Part shown: piece by piece, positions 31,908 through 40,476 of the stretch
Layout of the letters: each line of letters starts with the position of its first letter
How positions within the stretch are numbered: position 1 is the stretch's first letter
Source of the DNA: Actinomycetota bacterium
Lineage (GTDB): Bacteria; Actinomycetota; Thermoleophilia; Solirubrobacterales; Solirubrobacteraceae
Assembly: GCA_018268595.1 (NCBI GenBank)
Contig: JAFDWH010000014.1
Span: forward strand, 186,001-250,000
DNA length: 64,000 nt
Direction: 5' to 3'
Translations under genes and position numbers: made by a program
The notes under the pieces: model-generated
Told to the model about the DNA's origin: nothing
Databases searched by the model: none
Seen by the model: only the letters and a program-made list of their open reading frames with translations

Positions 31908-33689
31908 TCAGAGAGCCAGCGCGCCCAGCACCTCCTCCCACCACGCGCGCTCGGCCTCGCTCGCGGCGGCGCGCGCCTTGCGGCGCACCCAGTCGCTCAG
32001 CAGCTGCTCGCGGCCGAGCGCCAGCACCGGGCCCGTGACCGCGAGGTAGCCGTCGTCCAGCAGCACGAGCGCGCCCGGACGGTCGCGGCGCGTGCGCAGG
32101 CGGTCGACGACCGCGCGGCCCGCCACGCGCTCGGGATGTCCCGGGTCACCGTCCTGTTCGCTCCAGCCGCGCACGTGGAAGACCGGCGCGTGGCCCTCGG
32201 GGATCCGTTGCGGGCGCGGCGGCGGCCCGACCGGGCCCTCGCGCCAGCGCTCGAGCAGCGCCCGCATCGCGCCGACCTCCTCGCGGCGGATCAGCACGTG
32301 CAGGCGGTCGCCCGCCTCGATCCGCGTCGAGCCGCGCGGCGGGATCGCCTGCCCGTCGCGCACGATCACGTTGACGATCGCCGCGCGCGGCAGGCCGAGG
32401 TCGCGGATGCGGTGGCCGATCAGCGCGTCGCCCGGCGCCGCCTCGACCTCGAACGCGTCGGCGCCGAGCTGGCGGATCGTGCCGGTCTCCGTCAGCGCGC
32501 TCGCGGCCAGCGGCGTGGCGGTCGTCGTCGCGCCGAGCCAGCGCGCGACCGGCTCGATCGTGGCGCCTTGCAGGACGGTCGAGGTCAGCACCGCGAAGAA
32601 GACGATGTTGAAGAACTCGCGACTGTCGTGGACACCGGCGATCACCGGGAAGGTGGCGAGCACGACCGGCACCGCGCCGCGCAGGCCGGCCCACCCCAGC
32701 ACGGCGCGGTCGGCGAGGCTGAACGGTCCGATCGTCGCGACGAGCGCCGCCAGCGGCCGCGCGACCAGCGCCAGCACGAGCGCCAGCGCGGTCCCCTCGA
32801 CCGCCACGTCGCCGAGCTGGCTGGGCAGCACGAGCAGGCCGAGCACGAGGAACATCCCGAGCTGCGCGATCCACGCCATCCCCTGGTGGAACGCGACGAT
32901 CGTGTGGCGGGCGGGGATCGTCGCGCTGCCGAGCACGAGGCCGGCGAGGTAGACCGCGAGGAAGCCCGAGCCGTGCAGCGTGTCGGCGGCGCCGAAGGCG
33001 AGCGCCGCCGTCGCGATCGAGGCGACCGGGTAGAGCCCCGGCGTCGCGAGCTGCACGTGCTTGAACGCCCACACCGCCGCGACGCCGACGACGGCTCCCG
33101 CCGCGACGCCGATCGAGACCTCTCTCGCGAACAGCAGCACCATGTCGCCGACGCCGTAGCCCGGCTGCTCGATCCAGTCGATGAAGCCGACGACGAGCAG
33201 CACCGCGATCGGGTCGTTCATCCCGGCCTCGCCCTCCAGCGTGCGCGCCAGCCGGCGTCTGAGCGACGAGCCGCGCAGCATCGCGAAGATCGCGGCGCCG
33301 TCGGTCGAGGAGACGATCGCGCCGAGCAGCAGTCCCTCCAGCAGCGTGAAGCCGAACAGCCACGTCGCCGCCAGCCCGCAGATCGCGGCGGTCACGAGCG
33401 TGCCGAGGAACGCCAGGCTGACGACCGGCTTGAGCACCGGCCGGATCTCGTCGAAGCCGGCGTTGAGGCCGCCCTCGAACAGGATCAGCGCGAGCGCGAC
33501 GATGCCGACGTCGCGCGCGAGCCGGTAGTCGCTGAAGTCGACCCAGCCGAGGCCGTCGCTGCCGACCGCCATCCCGACGCCGAGGAACAGCACAAGCGAC
33601 GGCAGCCGCAGGCGGCCGGCGAGCAGGGAGGCCGCGAGGCCCGCCGTCAGCAGCGCGCCCGCGACGAGCACCAGATGGCCGTCCGTCAT
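31908..33689 (-). CDS. nhaP2: Potassium/proton antiporter, CPA1/NhaP2 type with RCK-C domain
   Basis: A 593-residue cation/proton antiporter. About 12-13 membrane helices (to about 395) carry the CPA core ILFEGGLNAGFDEI, VSSTDGAAIFAML and EGEAGMNDPIAVLL with the transport Asp. A cytosolic TrkA-C/RCK-C ligand-binding domain follows (PGDALIGHRIRDLGLPRAAI), then a C-terminal extension. This layout is that of NhaP2/CvrA antiporters exporting K+ or Na+. Upstream of the ATG, CATGGT lies six bases away, again leaderless. The gene stands alone. Confidence 0.9.
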   Translation of the reverse strand: MTDGHLVLVAGALLTAGLAASLLAGRLRLPSLVLFLGVGMAVGSDGLGWVDFSDYRLARDVGIVALALILFEGGLNAGFDEIRPVLKPVVSLAFLGTLVTAAICGLAATWLFGFTLLEGLLLGAIVSSTDGAAIFAMLRGSSLRRRLARTLEGEAGMNDPIAVLLVVGFIDWIEQPGYGVGDMVLLFAREVSIGVAAGAVVGVAAVWAFKHVQLATPGLYPVASIATAALAFGAADTLHGSGFLAVYLAGLVLGSATIPARHTIVAFHQGMAWIAQLGMFLVLGLLVLPSQLGDVAVEGTALALVLALVARPLAALVATIGPFSLADRAVLGWAGLRGAVPVVLATFPVIAGVHDSREFFNIVFFAVLTSTVLQGATIEPVARWLGATTTATPLAASALTETGTIRQLGADAFEVEAAPGDALIGHRIRDLGLPRAAIVNVIVRDGQAIPPRGSTRIEAGDRLHVLIRREEVGAMRALLERWREGPVGPPPRPQRIPEGHAPVFHVRGWSEQDGDPGHPERVAGRAVVDRLRTRRDRPGALVLLDDGYLAVTGPVLALGREQLLSDWVRRKARAAASEAERAWWEEVLGALAL

Positions 33690-33740
33690 GGCGGAACCAT
33701 GCCAGGCGGCGACGCGACGAGGCGCGCGGCCGCTCCGCCG

Positions 33741-34352
33741 CTACGCGTCCGCGGGCGGCGGAGCGATCCCGTCGAGTGCCTCCAGCACGCGCTCGACGGC
33801 GACTTCGAGGTCGAGGCAGCGCAGCTCGACGTCCGGTGCGACGGGCGGCTCGTAGGGGTCGTCGACGCCGGTGAAGCCGCGCAACTGGCCGGCCTTCGCG
33901 CGTGCGTAGAGCCCCTTCGGATCGCGCTCCTCGCACACTTCCAGCGGCGTGTTGACGAACACCTCTATGAAGCGCAGCCCGTCGCGCTCGTGCAGCTCGC
34001 GCGCGAACGTGCGCGCGGCGGCGTAGGGCGAGACGACCGACACGAGCGCGACGACGCCGGCGTCGGCGAACAGGCGCGCGACCTCGGCCGTGCGGCGGAC
34101 GTTGCGGTCGCGGTCCTCGGCGGTGAAGCCGAGGTCGCCGCACACGCCGTGGCGCAGGTTGTCGCCGTCGAGGCGGTAGGCCGCGCGGCCGGCGCGGACC
34201 AGCTCGGCCTCGACCGCCGCCGACAAGGTCGACTTGCCCGAGGCGGGCAGGCCCGTGAACCACACGGTCGCTCCCCGCTGCCCGATCGCGTCCCACCGTT
34301 GCGCGCGCTCGACGACCCCCGGGTGCCACGTCACGTTGGCGCTCGTCGTCAT
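33741..34352 (-). CDS. cysC: Adenylylsulfate (APS) kinase CysC
   Basis: A 203-residue cytosolic kinase converting APS to PAPS, used for sulfate assimilation or sulfotransfer. It shows Walker A GLPASGKST, YRLDGDNLRHGVCGDLGF, NVRRTAEVARLFADAG, SVVSPYAAAR and FVNTPLEVCEERDPKGLY. It is a stand-alone kinase, with no sulfurylase fused or adjacent. The ATG at 34352 gives the usual WHPGVV N-terminus. It is divergent from the PHP phosphoesterase. Confidence 0.94.
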   Translation of the reverse strand: MTTSANVTWHPGVVERAQRWDAIGQRGATVWFTGLPASGKSTLSAAVEAELVRAGRAAYRLDGDNLRHGVCGDLGFTAEDRDRNVRRTAEVARLFADAGVVALVSVVSPYAAARTFARELHERDGLRFIEVFVNTPLEVCEERDPKGLYARAKAGQLRGFTGVDDPYEPPVAPDVELRCLDLEVAVERVLEALDGIAPPPADA

Positions 34353-34442
34353 CGCCCGATGCTCCCACAGTCCGAGGGGCCCGCGTGACGGAAGCGGGTC
34401 GCGAGCCGGAGCCGGCCTCGGCGGGCGCGCGCGGGTGCCCGA

Positions 34443-34448
34443 TATCCT
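34443..34448 (+). promoter_or_regulatory. -10-like TATCCT, leaderless start
   Basis: TATCCT lies eight bases before the ATG of the PHP phosphoesterase gene with no ribosome binding site between. Confidence 0.4.
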
Positions 34449-34456
34449 CGCGCGCC

Positions 34457-35338
34457 ATGAGCCTCCCGACCTACGAGCTTCAATCCCACTCGCTGCACTC
34501 CGACGGGGCGCTGCCGCCCGCGGAGGTCGTCGCGAACGCGGCGGCCGCCGGCATCGAGCTGCTGGCGCTGTCCGACCACGACACCGTCGACGGCGTCGAC
34601 GAGGCGATCGCGGCCGGCGCGCGGCACGGCGTGACGATCGTCCCGGCAACCGAGATCTCCGCGGTCTTCGGCCGCTACGAGGACCTGCACGTGCTCGGCT
34701 ACGGCATCGACCACCACGACGCGGCGCTCGCCGAGCGGCTGCACACCGCGCGCGCCGACCGCGAGCTGCGCGCGGAGCGGATGGGAGCGAAGCTCGAGCA
34801 GCTCGGGTGGCAGGTGGACGACAGCGTGCTGGAGCAGCGGCGCGCGGCCGGCAAGCCGATCGGCCGGCCGCACCTCACGCAGGCGGTGCTTCAGCACCCC
34901 GCGAACGCGGACAGACTGGCGGCGGCGGGCTACGACGACGTCTCGTCGTTCCTGCCCGACTTCCTGATCCCCGGCAAGCCGGCGTACCTCGCGCGCACGC
35001 ATCCGACCGTGATCGAGGCGATTCAGTGGATCCACGACGCCGGGGGCGTCGCGATCTGGGCGCACCCCTACTGGGACCTCGACAGCGACGCCGAGGTGCT
35101 GGAGGCGATCGACCTGTTCCGCGAGCACGGGCTCGACGGCGTCGAGTGCTTCTACGTCACGCATACGCCCGAGCAAACCCGCCTGCTGGCCGAACGTTGC
35201 GACGAGCTGGGGCTGCTGAAGACCGGCTCCTCCGACTACCACGGGCCGGAGCACCGCCTCTTCTCGCACTTCGGGGCGTTCGACCCCGACGGCTACGCAG
35301 CCGACCTCGACGCGCTGCTGAAGCCGACGGCGCGCTGA
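34457..35338 (+). CDS. PHP-domain phosphoesterase (YciV/RNase AM-like)
   Basis: A 293-residue PHP-fold metal phosphoesterase. Ligand motifs in order are ELQSHSLHSDGALPP, ALSDHDTVDGVDEA, PATEISAVF, LHVLGYGID, AIWAHPYW and a final GSSDYHG, matching the YciV family that removes 5' nucleotides from RNA or hydrolyses 3',5'-bisphosphonucleotides such as pAp. pAp is the by-product of PAPS use, so location next to cysC is suggestive but unproven. The ATG at 34457 is chosen on the leaderless signal; an upstream in-frame ATG at 34385 is less likely. Confidence 0.88.
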   Translation: MSLPTYELQSHSLHSDGALPPAEVVANAAAAGIELLALSDHDTVDGVDEAIAAGARHGVTIVPATEISAVFGRYEDLHVLGYGIDHHDAALAERLHTARADRELRAERMGAKLEQLGWQVDDSVLEQRRAAGKPIGRPHLTQAVLQHPANADRLAAAGYDDVSSFLPDFLIPGKPAYLARTHPTVIEAIQWIHDAGGVAIWAHPYWDLDSDAEVLEAIDLFREHGLDGVECFYVTHTPEQTRLLAERCDELGLLKTGSSDYHGPEHRLFSHFGAFDPDGYAADLDALLKPTAR

Positions 35339-35345
35339 GCGACGA

Positions 35346-35369
35346 GGGGCGCCGATCACTCGGCGCCCC
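35346..35369. terminator. Strong bidirectional terminator
   Basis: GGGGCGCCGA and TCGGCGCCCC form a perfect 10-base-pair stem with a TCAC loop between the convergent PHP and MFS genes. It overlaps the last codons of the MFS gene. Confidence 0.7.
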
Positions 35370-37278
35370 GTCCGTCGGTGTGGCCGTTCCCGCCGCGGCG
35401 GTCGACCTGCTCGCGCAGCGTGCGCAGCGCGTCCTCCAGCTCGGCGATGCGGGCGGTCACGGACGAGGAGCCCGTGCCGGGCAGCGCGCCGATCTTGGGG
35501 GACGTGCCCGGCCCCGGCGGCGGCGCGTGCGCCGGCGCCGGGGGCGCGGCGCCCGCGCCCGCCAGCGCCGGCTCGGGCGCGCTCGCGCCGGCGGCCGCGG
35601 CCGCGGCAGCAGCTCTCGCCGCCGCCATCGCTCTCATCGCGATCGCGCGCACCTCCTCCGGCGTGCGCGTCAGCCGGCGCGCGAACGGCATCGCCAGCAG
35701 CAGCAGCAGCGCGGCGCCGCGGAACGCCCAGCCCAAGCTGTCGCGCGCGATGCCGGCGCTCTGGCGCCGCAGCCAGCGGTCGAAGCCGACCGGCGCGTGC
35801 TGCTCGCGCGGGATCGCGCCCGCGAACTCGCCGAGGTTCTTGCCGACGAGCCCGAGCGCGAGCGGGTCCGGCACCGCCCACACGTACGCCTTGTCCTCGA
35901 CCGGGTCGACCTTCGCGTCGAAGTACCAGCCGCTCGTCATCGTGAATACGCCGATCAGCACGGCGATCCCGAGCGCCGCGCCGAGCTGGCGCGAGGTGTT
36001 CACGACGCCCGAGGCGACGCCGACCTCCGGCCCGATCGCGGCGCCCATCGCGCCGACGTTGATCGCCGGGAAGGCGGTGCCGACGCCGAGCCCGAACAGG
36101 ATGATCCCGGGCAGCACGACGAGGTAGTCGAGCTGGCCCTCGTACGTCGCCGGCAGGAACGAGAACCACAGCATCCCGAGCGCCATCGACAGCAGCGCGG
36201 GCATCGCGAGGCGGTAGGGCGCGAGATGGTCGGCGCCCTTGCCGACGACCGGCCACATGACCAGGCCGCAGGCGCCGATCGGCGTCAGCGCGAGCGCCGC
36301 CTCGAGCTGCGAGTAGCCCCACAGGTTCACGAGCGTGATCGACAGCAGGAACAGCGCGCCGAGCGCGCCGGCGCCGAGCAGCAGCATCGCCGCGTTCGCG
36401 CTCAGGAACTGCCGGTTGCTCTGCAGCGCCTTCGGGATCATCGCGACCTTGGCGTGGCGCTGCCACAGCACGAACCCGATCAGCAGCACGATCGAGATCT
36501 CGAGGAAGAACAGCACGCTGGCGTTGCCCCAGCCGCGCACGTTCGCCTCGACGAGGCCGTAGATCAAGAGGCCGACGCCGGAGCTGAGCAGGACGACGCC
36601 GAGCCAGTCGACCTGCCGCGGCGCCGACAGGTCGTACGTCTCCGGCCACCAGCGCCAGGCGAGGAACAGCCCGACGATCCCGATCGGGACGTTGATGATG
36701 AAGATCCACTCCCAGCTCAGCGTCTCGACCAGCACGCCGCCGATCACCGGCCCCATGCCGGAGGCGGCGAGCGCGACGACCGCGATCATCGCGAGCCCGC
36801 GGCCGCGCATCTGCGGCGGGAAGATCAGCGAGGTGATCGCGAAGCCGAGCGGCGCCAGCAGGCCGGCGCCGAAGCCCTGCAGCGCGCGGAAGCCGATCAG
36901 CCAGCCGATGTTCCACGAAGCCGCGCACAGGCCGGAGCCGAGCGTGAAGACGAACAGCCCGATCATGAAGAACTTCTTGCGGCCGAACATGTCGGCGAGG
37001 CGGCCGGCCGTGATCAGCATCACGGCGAACACGAGGTTGTAGGCGTTCGCGACCCAGGAGACGGTCGCGAGGCTCGTCTCGAAGTCGTGCTCCAGCTCCG
37101 GGATCGAGATGTTGACGATCGACACGTCCATCAAGGACATGAACCAGCCGATCATCATCACCGCGAAGATTCTGTCGCGGTGCGCGTAGAGCCACTCGGT
37201 CGGCGGGTTGACGCGCTCCTTGCGCGGCTTGCGCGGACGGGCGGGACGGCGTGCGGGGGCGTCGGCGCTCATGCTCAT
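35356..37278 (-). CDS. MFS transporter, DHA2 (EmrB/QacA) drug:H+ antiporter family
   Basis: A 640-residue exporter with about 14 membrane helices. It has the DHA2 start MIGWFMSLMDVSIVNISIPE, motif A GRLADMFGRKKFF, motif C-like ASGMGPVIGGVLVE and WEWIFIINVPIG. The C-terminal 130 residues are cytosolic, Ala/Pro-rich and end in a short coiled coil (ARIAELEDALRTLREQVDRR). The start ATG overlaps the stop of the upstream sulfatase-like gene as ATGA, so exporter and sulfatase-like proteins are translationally coupled; it may export what they act on. The N-terminal 25 residues are basic. Confidence 0.9.
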   Translation of the reverse strand: MSMSADAPARRPARPRKPRKERVNPPTEWLYAHRDRIFAVMMIGWFMSLMDVSIVNISIPELEHDFETSLATVSWVANAYNLVFAVMLITAGRLADMFGRKKFFMIGLFVFTLGSGLCAASWNIGWLIGFRALQGFGAGLLAPLGFAITSLIFPPQMRGRGLAMIAVVALAASGMGPVIGGVLVETLSWEWIFIINVPIGIVGLFLAWRWWPETYDLSAPRQVDWLGVVLLSSGVGLLIYGLVEANVRGWGNASVLFFLEISIVLLIGFVLWQRHAKVAMIPKALQSNRQFLSANAAMLLLGAGALGALFLLSITLVNLWGYSQLEAALALTPIGACGLVMWPVVGKGADHLAPYRLAMPALLSMALGMLWFSFLPATYEGQLDYLVVLPGIILFGLGVGTAFPAINVGAMGAAIGPEVGVASGVVNTSRQLGAALGIAVLIGVFTMTSGWYFDAKVDPVEDKAYVWAVPDPLALGLVGKNLGEFAGAIPREQHAPVGFDRWLRRQSAGIARDSLGWAFRGAALLLLLAMPFARRLTRTPEEVRAIAMRAMAAARAAAAAAAAGASAPEPALAGAGAAPPAPAHAPPPGPGTSPKIGALPGTGSSSVTARIAELEDALRTLREQVDRRGGNGHTDGRGAE

Positions 37279-38795
37279 CCTCCCTGTGCGACGCCGAGGC
37301 GCTGGGCGTCCTGCTCGTCCTGGTTGAGCGTGCCGTCGGAGGCGACGGTCGTCTTCTCGTCCGGCTTGTTCGGGCGCAGCGCGGAGGTGTGGCCGAACTC
37401 CGGCAGCGTCCCGCCGGCGCTCCAGATCGCGAACTCTCTGATGCTCTGCAGCACGGTCGGCGCGGTCACCGTCTTGTCCTCGACGTCGTCCGGCTTGTCG
37501 GTGTCGTCGAGGTGGTAGAGCCGCCACTGGTCCTCGTCGCTGCGGCCGATCAGCAGCCACTCGCGGTCGCCGGCCATCAGGTGCGTGTCGATCCCGCTCG
37601 TGAAGTACAGACGGCCCGGCAGGTCGTCGTCGTCGAACAGCGTCGTGAGGTCCTCGCCGGCCATCTTGCCGGGGATCACGACGTCCAGGTAGGAGAGGAT
37701 CGTCGTCGGGACGTCGTGCGTGGAAGCGAACCACGAGCTGGTCTCGCCGGCCCAGCGCCGGCGCGGGTCGCGCACGAGCAGCGGCGCCTGGTAGACGCGC
37801 CGGTGCCACATGCCGGCCGGGTGCCCGAAGGTGCCCTGCTCGCCGAGCCCGATGCCGCCCTCGCTGGCGAAGATCACGACCGTGTTGTGCCCCAGGCCGG
37901 CCGCGTCAAGCTTGTGCAGCAGGCGCCCGACCGCGTCGTCCACCTGCCGCACCTCTCTCGCGTACAGCTCGCGCACCGTGTCGGCAAGCCCGGCCCCGTG
38001 CACCTTGACGGTCTGCTGGTAGGAGAAGTAGTCGGGCTCGAGCGAGGAGTAGAGCTGCACCGGCCCCTCACCCAGCACGTACTGGCGCGGCATCTCGAAC
38101 GCGTCGACCGGGTCGAACGCGTCGAGGCCGAGGAAGAACGGCTGCTTCCCCTTCAGCTCGTCGATCAGTCTGACGCCCTCGTCCAGCACGGCGGTCGTCG
38201 GCTCGCGCCGCAGCGGCGCTCTGCGCAACGGCTGGAAGTAGCTGCGCTCGGTCGACGTGTGGCCCGCCGACAACGGCAGCTTGCCGGTGCGGCGCACGAA
38301 GTCGAAGCGCGGGCCGCTCAGCAGCGGGTTGTCGGTCACGTAGACGGTCTCGACGCCGCTCGCCTTCACCAGCTCCGGCATCAGCGGCTGGAAGTCCCAG
38401 ATCTTGTGCCAGCCGGGGATCGCCGGCACGCCCGCGGTCGCCCTCCAGTCGCGGAACGGGTAGGAGCGCATGCCGGTCAGCAGCGCGCGGCGCGCCGGGA
38501 TCGCCGGCAGCCCGTCGGGCACGAAGTATCTGAAGCGCAGGCTCTCGTCGGCGAGCGCGTCGAGGCTCGGCGTGTGGGCCGAGTTGGGCAGCACGTCGTC
38601 GTAGGACTTGAGCGCGTCGGCGCGCAGGCGGTCGGCCATGATCAGCACGACGTTCGGGCGCTCGCGCGGGTCGCGTCCGGACGCGGCCAGCGCGGTGCCG
38701 GCGAGGCCGCTCAGGCCGCCGAGCGCGGCGACGCCCGCGGCGCCGCCGCCGCCGCGCAGCAGCGCGCGGCGGGTGAGGGGGTGGCGAGCGCTCAT
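37275..38795 (-). CDS. Sulfatase-superfamily protein 1, degenerate active site
   Basis: A 506-residue alkaline-phosphatase/sulfatase-fold protein with a twin-arginine signal (LTRRALLRGGGGAAGVAALG), so it is exported folded. The C/S-x-P-x-R position that forms formylglycine in sulfatases reads AIPAR, with Ala98. The first metal motif is MADRLRAD instead of TDDxRxD, and the late metal pair DH is changed to EG (ASEGGIGLGEQG). Nucleophile and metal ligands are therefore lost; it is likely a pseudo-enzyme or binding partner of its paralogue. It overlaps both neighbours by four bases. Confidence 0.85.
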   Translation of the reverse strand: MSARHPLTRRALLRGGGGAAGVAALGGLSGLAGTALAASGRDPRERPNVVLIMADRLRADALKSYDDVLPNSAHTPSLDALADESLRFRYFVPDGLPAIPARRALLTGMRSYPFRDWRATAGVPAIPGWHKIWDFQPLMPELVKASGVETVYVTDNPLLSGPRFDFVRRTGKLPLSAGHTSTERSYFQPLRRAPLRREPTTAVLDEGVRLIDELKGKQPFFLGLDAFDPVDAFEMPRQYVLGEGPVQLYSSLEPDYFSYQQTVKVHGAGLADTVRELYAREVRQVDDAVGRLLHKLDAAGLGHNTVVIFASEGGIGLGEQGTFGHPAGMWHRRVYQAPLLVRDPRRRWAGETSSWFASTHDVPTTILSYLDVVIPGKMAGEDLTTLFDDDDLPGRLYFTSGIDTHLMAGDREWLLIGRSDEDQWRLYHLDDTDKPDDVEDKTVTAPTVLQSIREFAIWSAGGTLPEFGHTSALRPNKPDEKTTVASDGTLNQDEQDAQRLGVAQGG

Positions 38796-40330
38796 CCGCC
38801 CACCACGCCGATGTGCTTCTTGAACTCGGGCAGCGTGCCGCCGGCCTCGTCCGTCAGCACCGCCCACAGCTTGTCGGTGACGTCGGTGTGGTCGGCCGAC
38901 ACGTCGTGGTTCGCGTCCGGGTCGTCGGGCAGGTGGTAGAGCTCGCGTCTGCTGCCCTCGGTGTTGGAGATCATCACCCACTCGCGGTCGCCCGCGATCC
39001 ACGTCTCCTGGTAGCAGGCGGTGTAGTAGGGCCGCGCGGGCGGCTGCTTGCCGTCGAACAGCACGGTCAGGTCCTCGCCGCTCATCAGGCCGGGCGCGCG
39101 CACGCCGAAGTAGGAGAGGATCGTGCGCGCGACGTCGTAGGAGGACGCGAAGTACTCGTTGCGCGTGCCCGCGAGCCGCTTGGAGGGGTCGCGGATCATG
39201 TACGGCACGTGGTGGATCTCGGGGTACGGCCGCGGCGTCGACTTGCCGATGATGCCGTGCTCGCCGAGCGTGATGCCGTGGTCGGAGAGGTAGTAGACGA
39301 CCGTGTTGTCGGCCAGCCCGAGGTCCTCGAGCTTGTTCAGCAGCTTGCCGATCCACACGTCCGTGTAGCTCAGCTCGGCGGCGTACAGGTCGCGCACCAG
39401 CTCGAGCGTCTCGGGGTCGATGTCGACGCTCTTGAGCGTGGACGCCGGCGTCAGGAACGGCTGGATCGGCAGAATCCCTCTCGTCCGCTGGATGCCGAGC
39501 TTTCTGCCTCTCTCCTCGATGTTCACGTACACGGGCGGTGCGTCGAACGGCTCGTGCGGGTCGAACGAGTCGACGCCGAGGAAGAACGGCTGCTTGTCCT
39601 TCAGCTCCTCGAGCGCGTCCATCCCGCCGCGCATGACGCGCGCGGCCGAGTAGTTTCTCTCGCCCACGCGGTAGAGGCTCGCCCAGCCGACGTGGCTCTC
39701 CAGGCGGTCGACCTCGAGTGTGTTCGACAACGCCGGCAGCAGGTACTTCTCGATCGCGCTGCGCGGCGCGGGGCGTCTGAAGGGCGTGTTGAGCGCGCGG
39801 TAGGCGCCCTGCGAGAAGTCGGGTCTCGCGATGTCGAGCGTGCGGCGGAAGTCGATGTAGCGCGGCCCGATCAGGAACGGGTTGTCGGTCACGTACGCGG
39901 TCGCGACGCCGGCCTGGCCGAGCACCTCGGTCAGCAGCGGCTGGTGCGGCAGGATGCTGGTCCAGCCGACCTCGGCCGGCAGCGGCGGCGAGAGGACCCA
40001 ATCGCGGCACGGGAAGCCGCGCATGCCGGTGAGGATCTCGCGGCGCGTGAGGCCCGTCGGCATCGCGCCCGACACGGAGTAGTCGAACAGCGTGCCGCTC
40101 TTGGCGAGCGCGTCGAGGTTCGCGGTTCTCGCGCGCGTCTGCGGGTTGTACGCGCCGACGTAGTCCGCGCGCGTGCTGTCCGTGATGATCAGCAGGACGT
40201 TCGGGGCGTCCTTCGCCTTGCCGATCGTCGTCTGGTACTCCTCGCCGCACGCGCTGAGGCCGAGCGCGGCCGCGCCCGCTGCGCCGGTTTGCAGCGCGCG
40301 CCGTCGTGTCAAGCCTGGTCCTCGGGCCAT
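38792..40330 (-). CDS. Sulfatase-superfamily protein 2, TAT lipoprotein, Thr at nucleophile site
   Basis: A 512-residue sulfatase-like protein. The N-terminus TRRRALQTGAAGAAALGLSAC combines a twin-arginine motif with a lipobox, so it is a lipid-anchored TAT substrate. The metal motifs are kept (IITDSTRADYVGAY and LSDHGITLGEHG), but the formylglycine site reads TGLTR with Thr92. Thr nucleophiles occur in phospho- and phosphoglycerol transferases of this superfamily, so a phosphoester or phosphotransfer reaction is more likely than sulfate ester hydrolysis. AAGGAG lies at 40335-40340. It is the first gene of the three-gene operon ending in the MFS exporter. Confidence 0.88.
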   Translation of the reverse strand: MARGPGLTRRRALQTGAAGAAALGLSACGEEYQTTIGKAKDAPNVLLIITDSTRADYVGAYNPQTRARTANLDALAKSGTLFDYSVSGAMPTGLTRREILTGMRGFPCRDWVLSPPLPAEVGWTSILPHQPLLTEVLGQAGVATAYVTDNPFLIGPRYIDFRRTLDIARPDFSQGAYRALNTPFRRPAPRSAIEKYLLPALSNTLEVDRLESHVGWASLYRVGERNYSAARVMRGGMDALEELKDKQPFFLGVDSFDPHEPFDAPPVYVNIEERGRKLGIQRTRGILPIQPFLTPASTLKSVDIDPETLELVRDLYAAELSYTDVWIGKLLNKLEDLGLADNTVVYYLSDHGITLGEHGIIGKSTPRPYPEIHHVPYMIRDPSKRLAGTRNEYFASSYDVARTILSYFGVRAPGLMSGEDLTVLFDGKQPPARPYYTACYQETWIAGDREWVMISNTEGSRRELYHLPDDPDANHDVSADHTDVTDKLWAVLTDEAGGTLPEFKKHIGVVGG

Positions 40331-40476
40331 CGTGCTCCTTCTTACACGGCGCGTCGGTCGTGGGGGTGTGTCGGCGGACGGGCGCCGAGACGCGCCGCGG
40401 ACCCTACCGGCCCCGCAACACGGCGCGCGCGGCGGAGTTGCGCGGGCAGGTCGCAACTTCACCGTGACGTGAGTGT

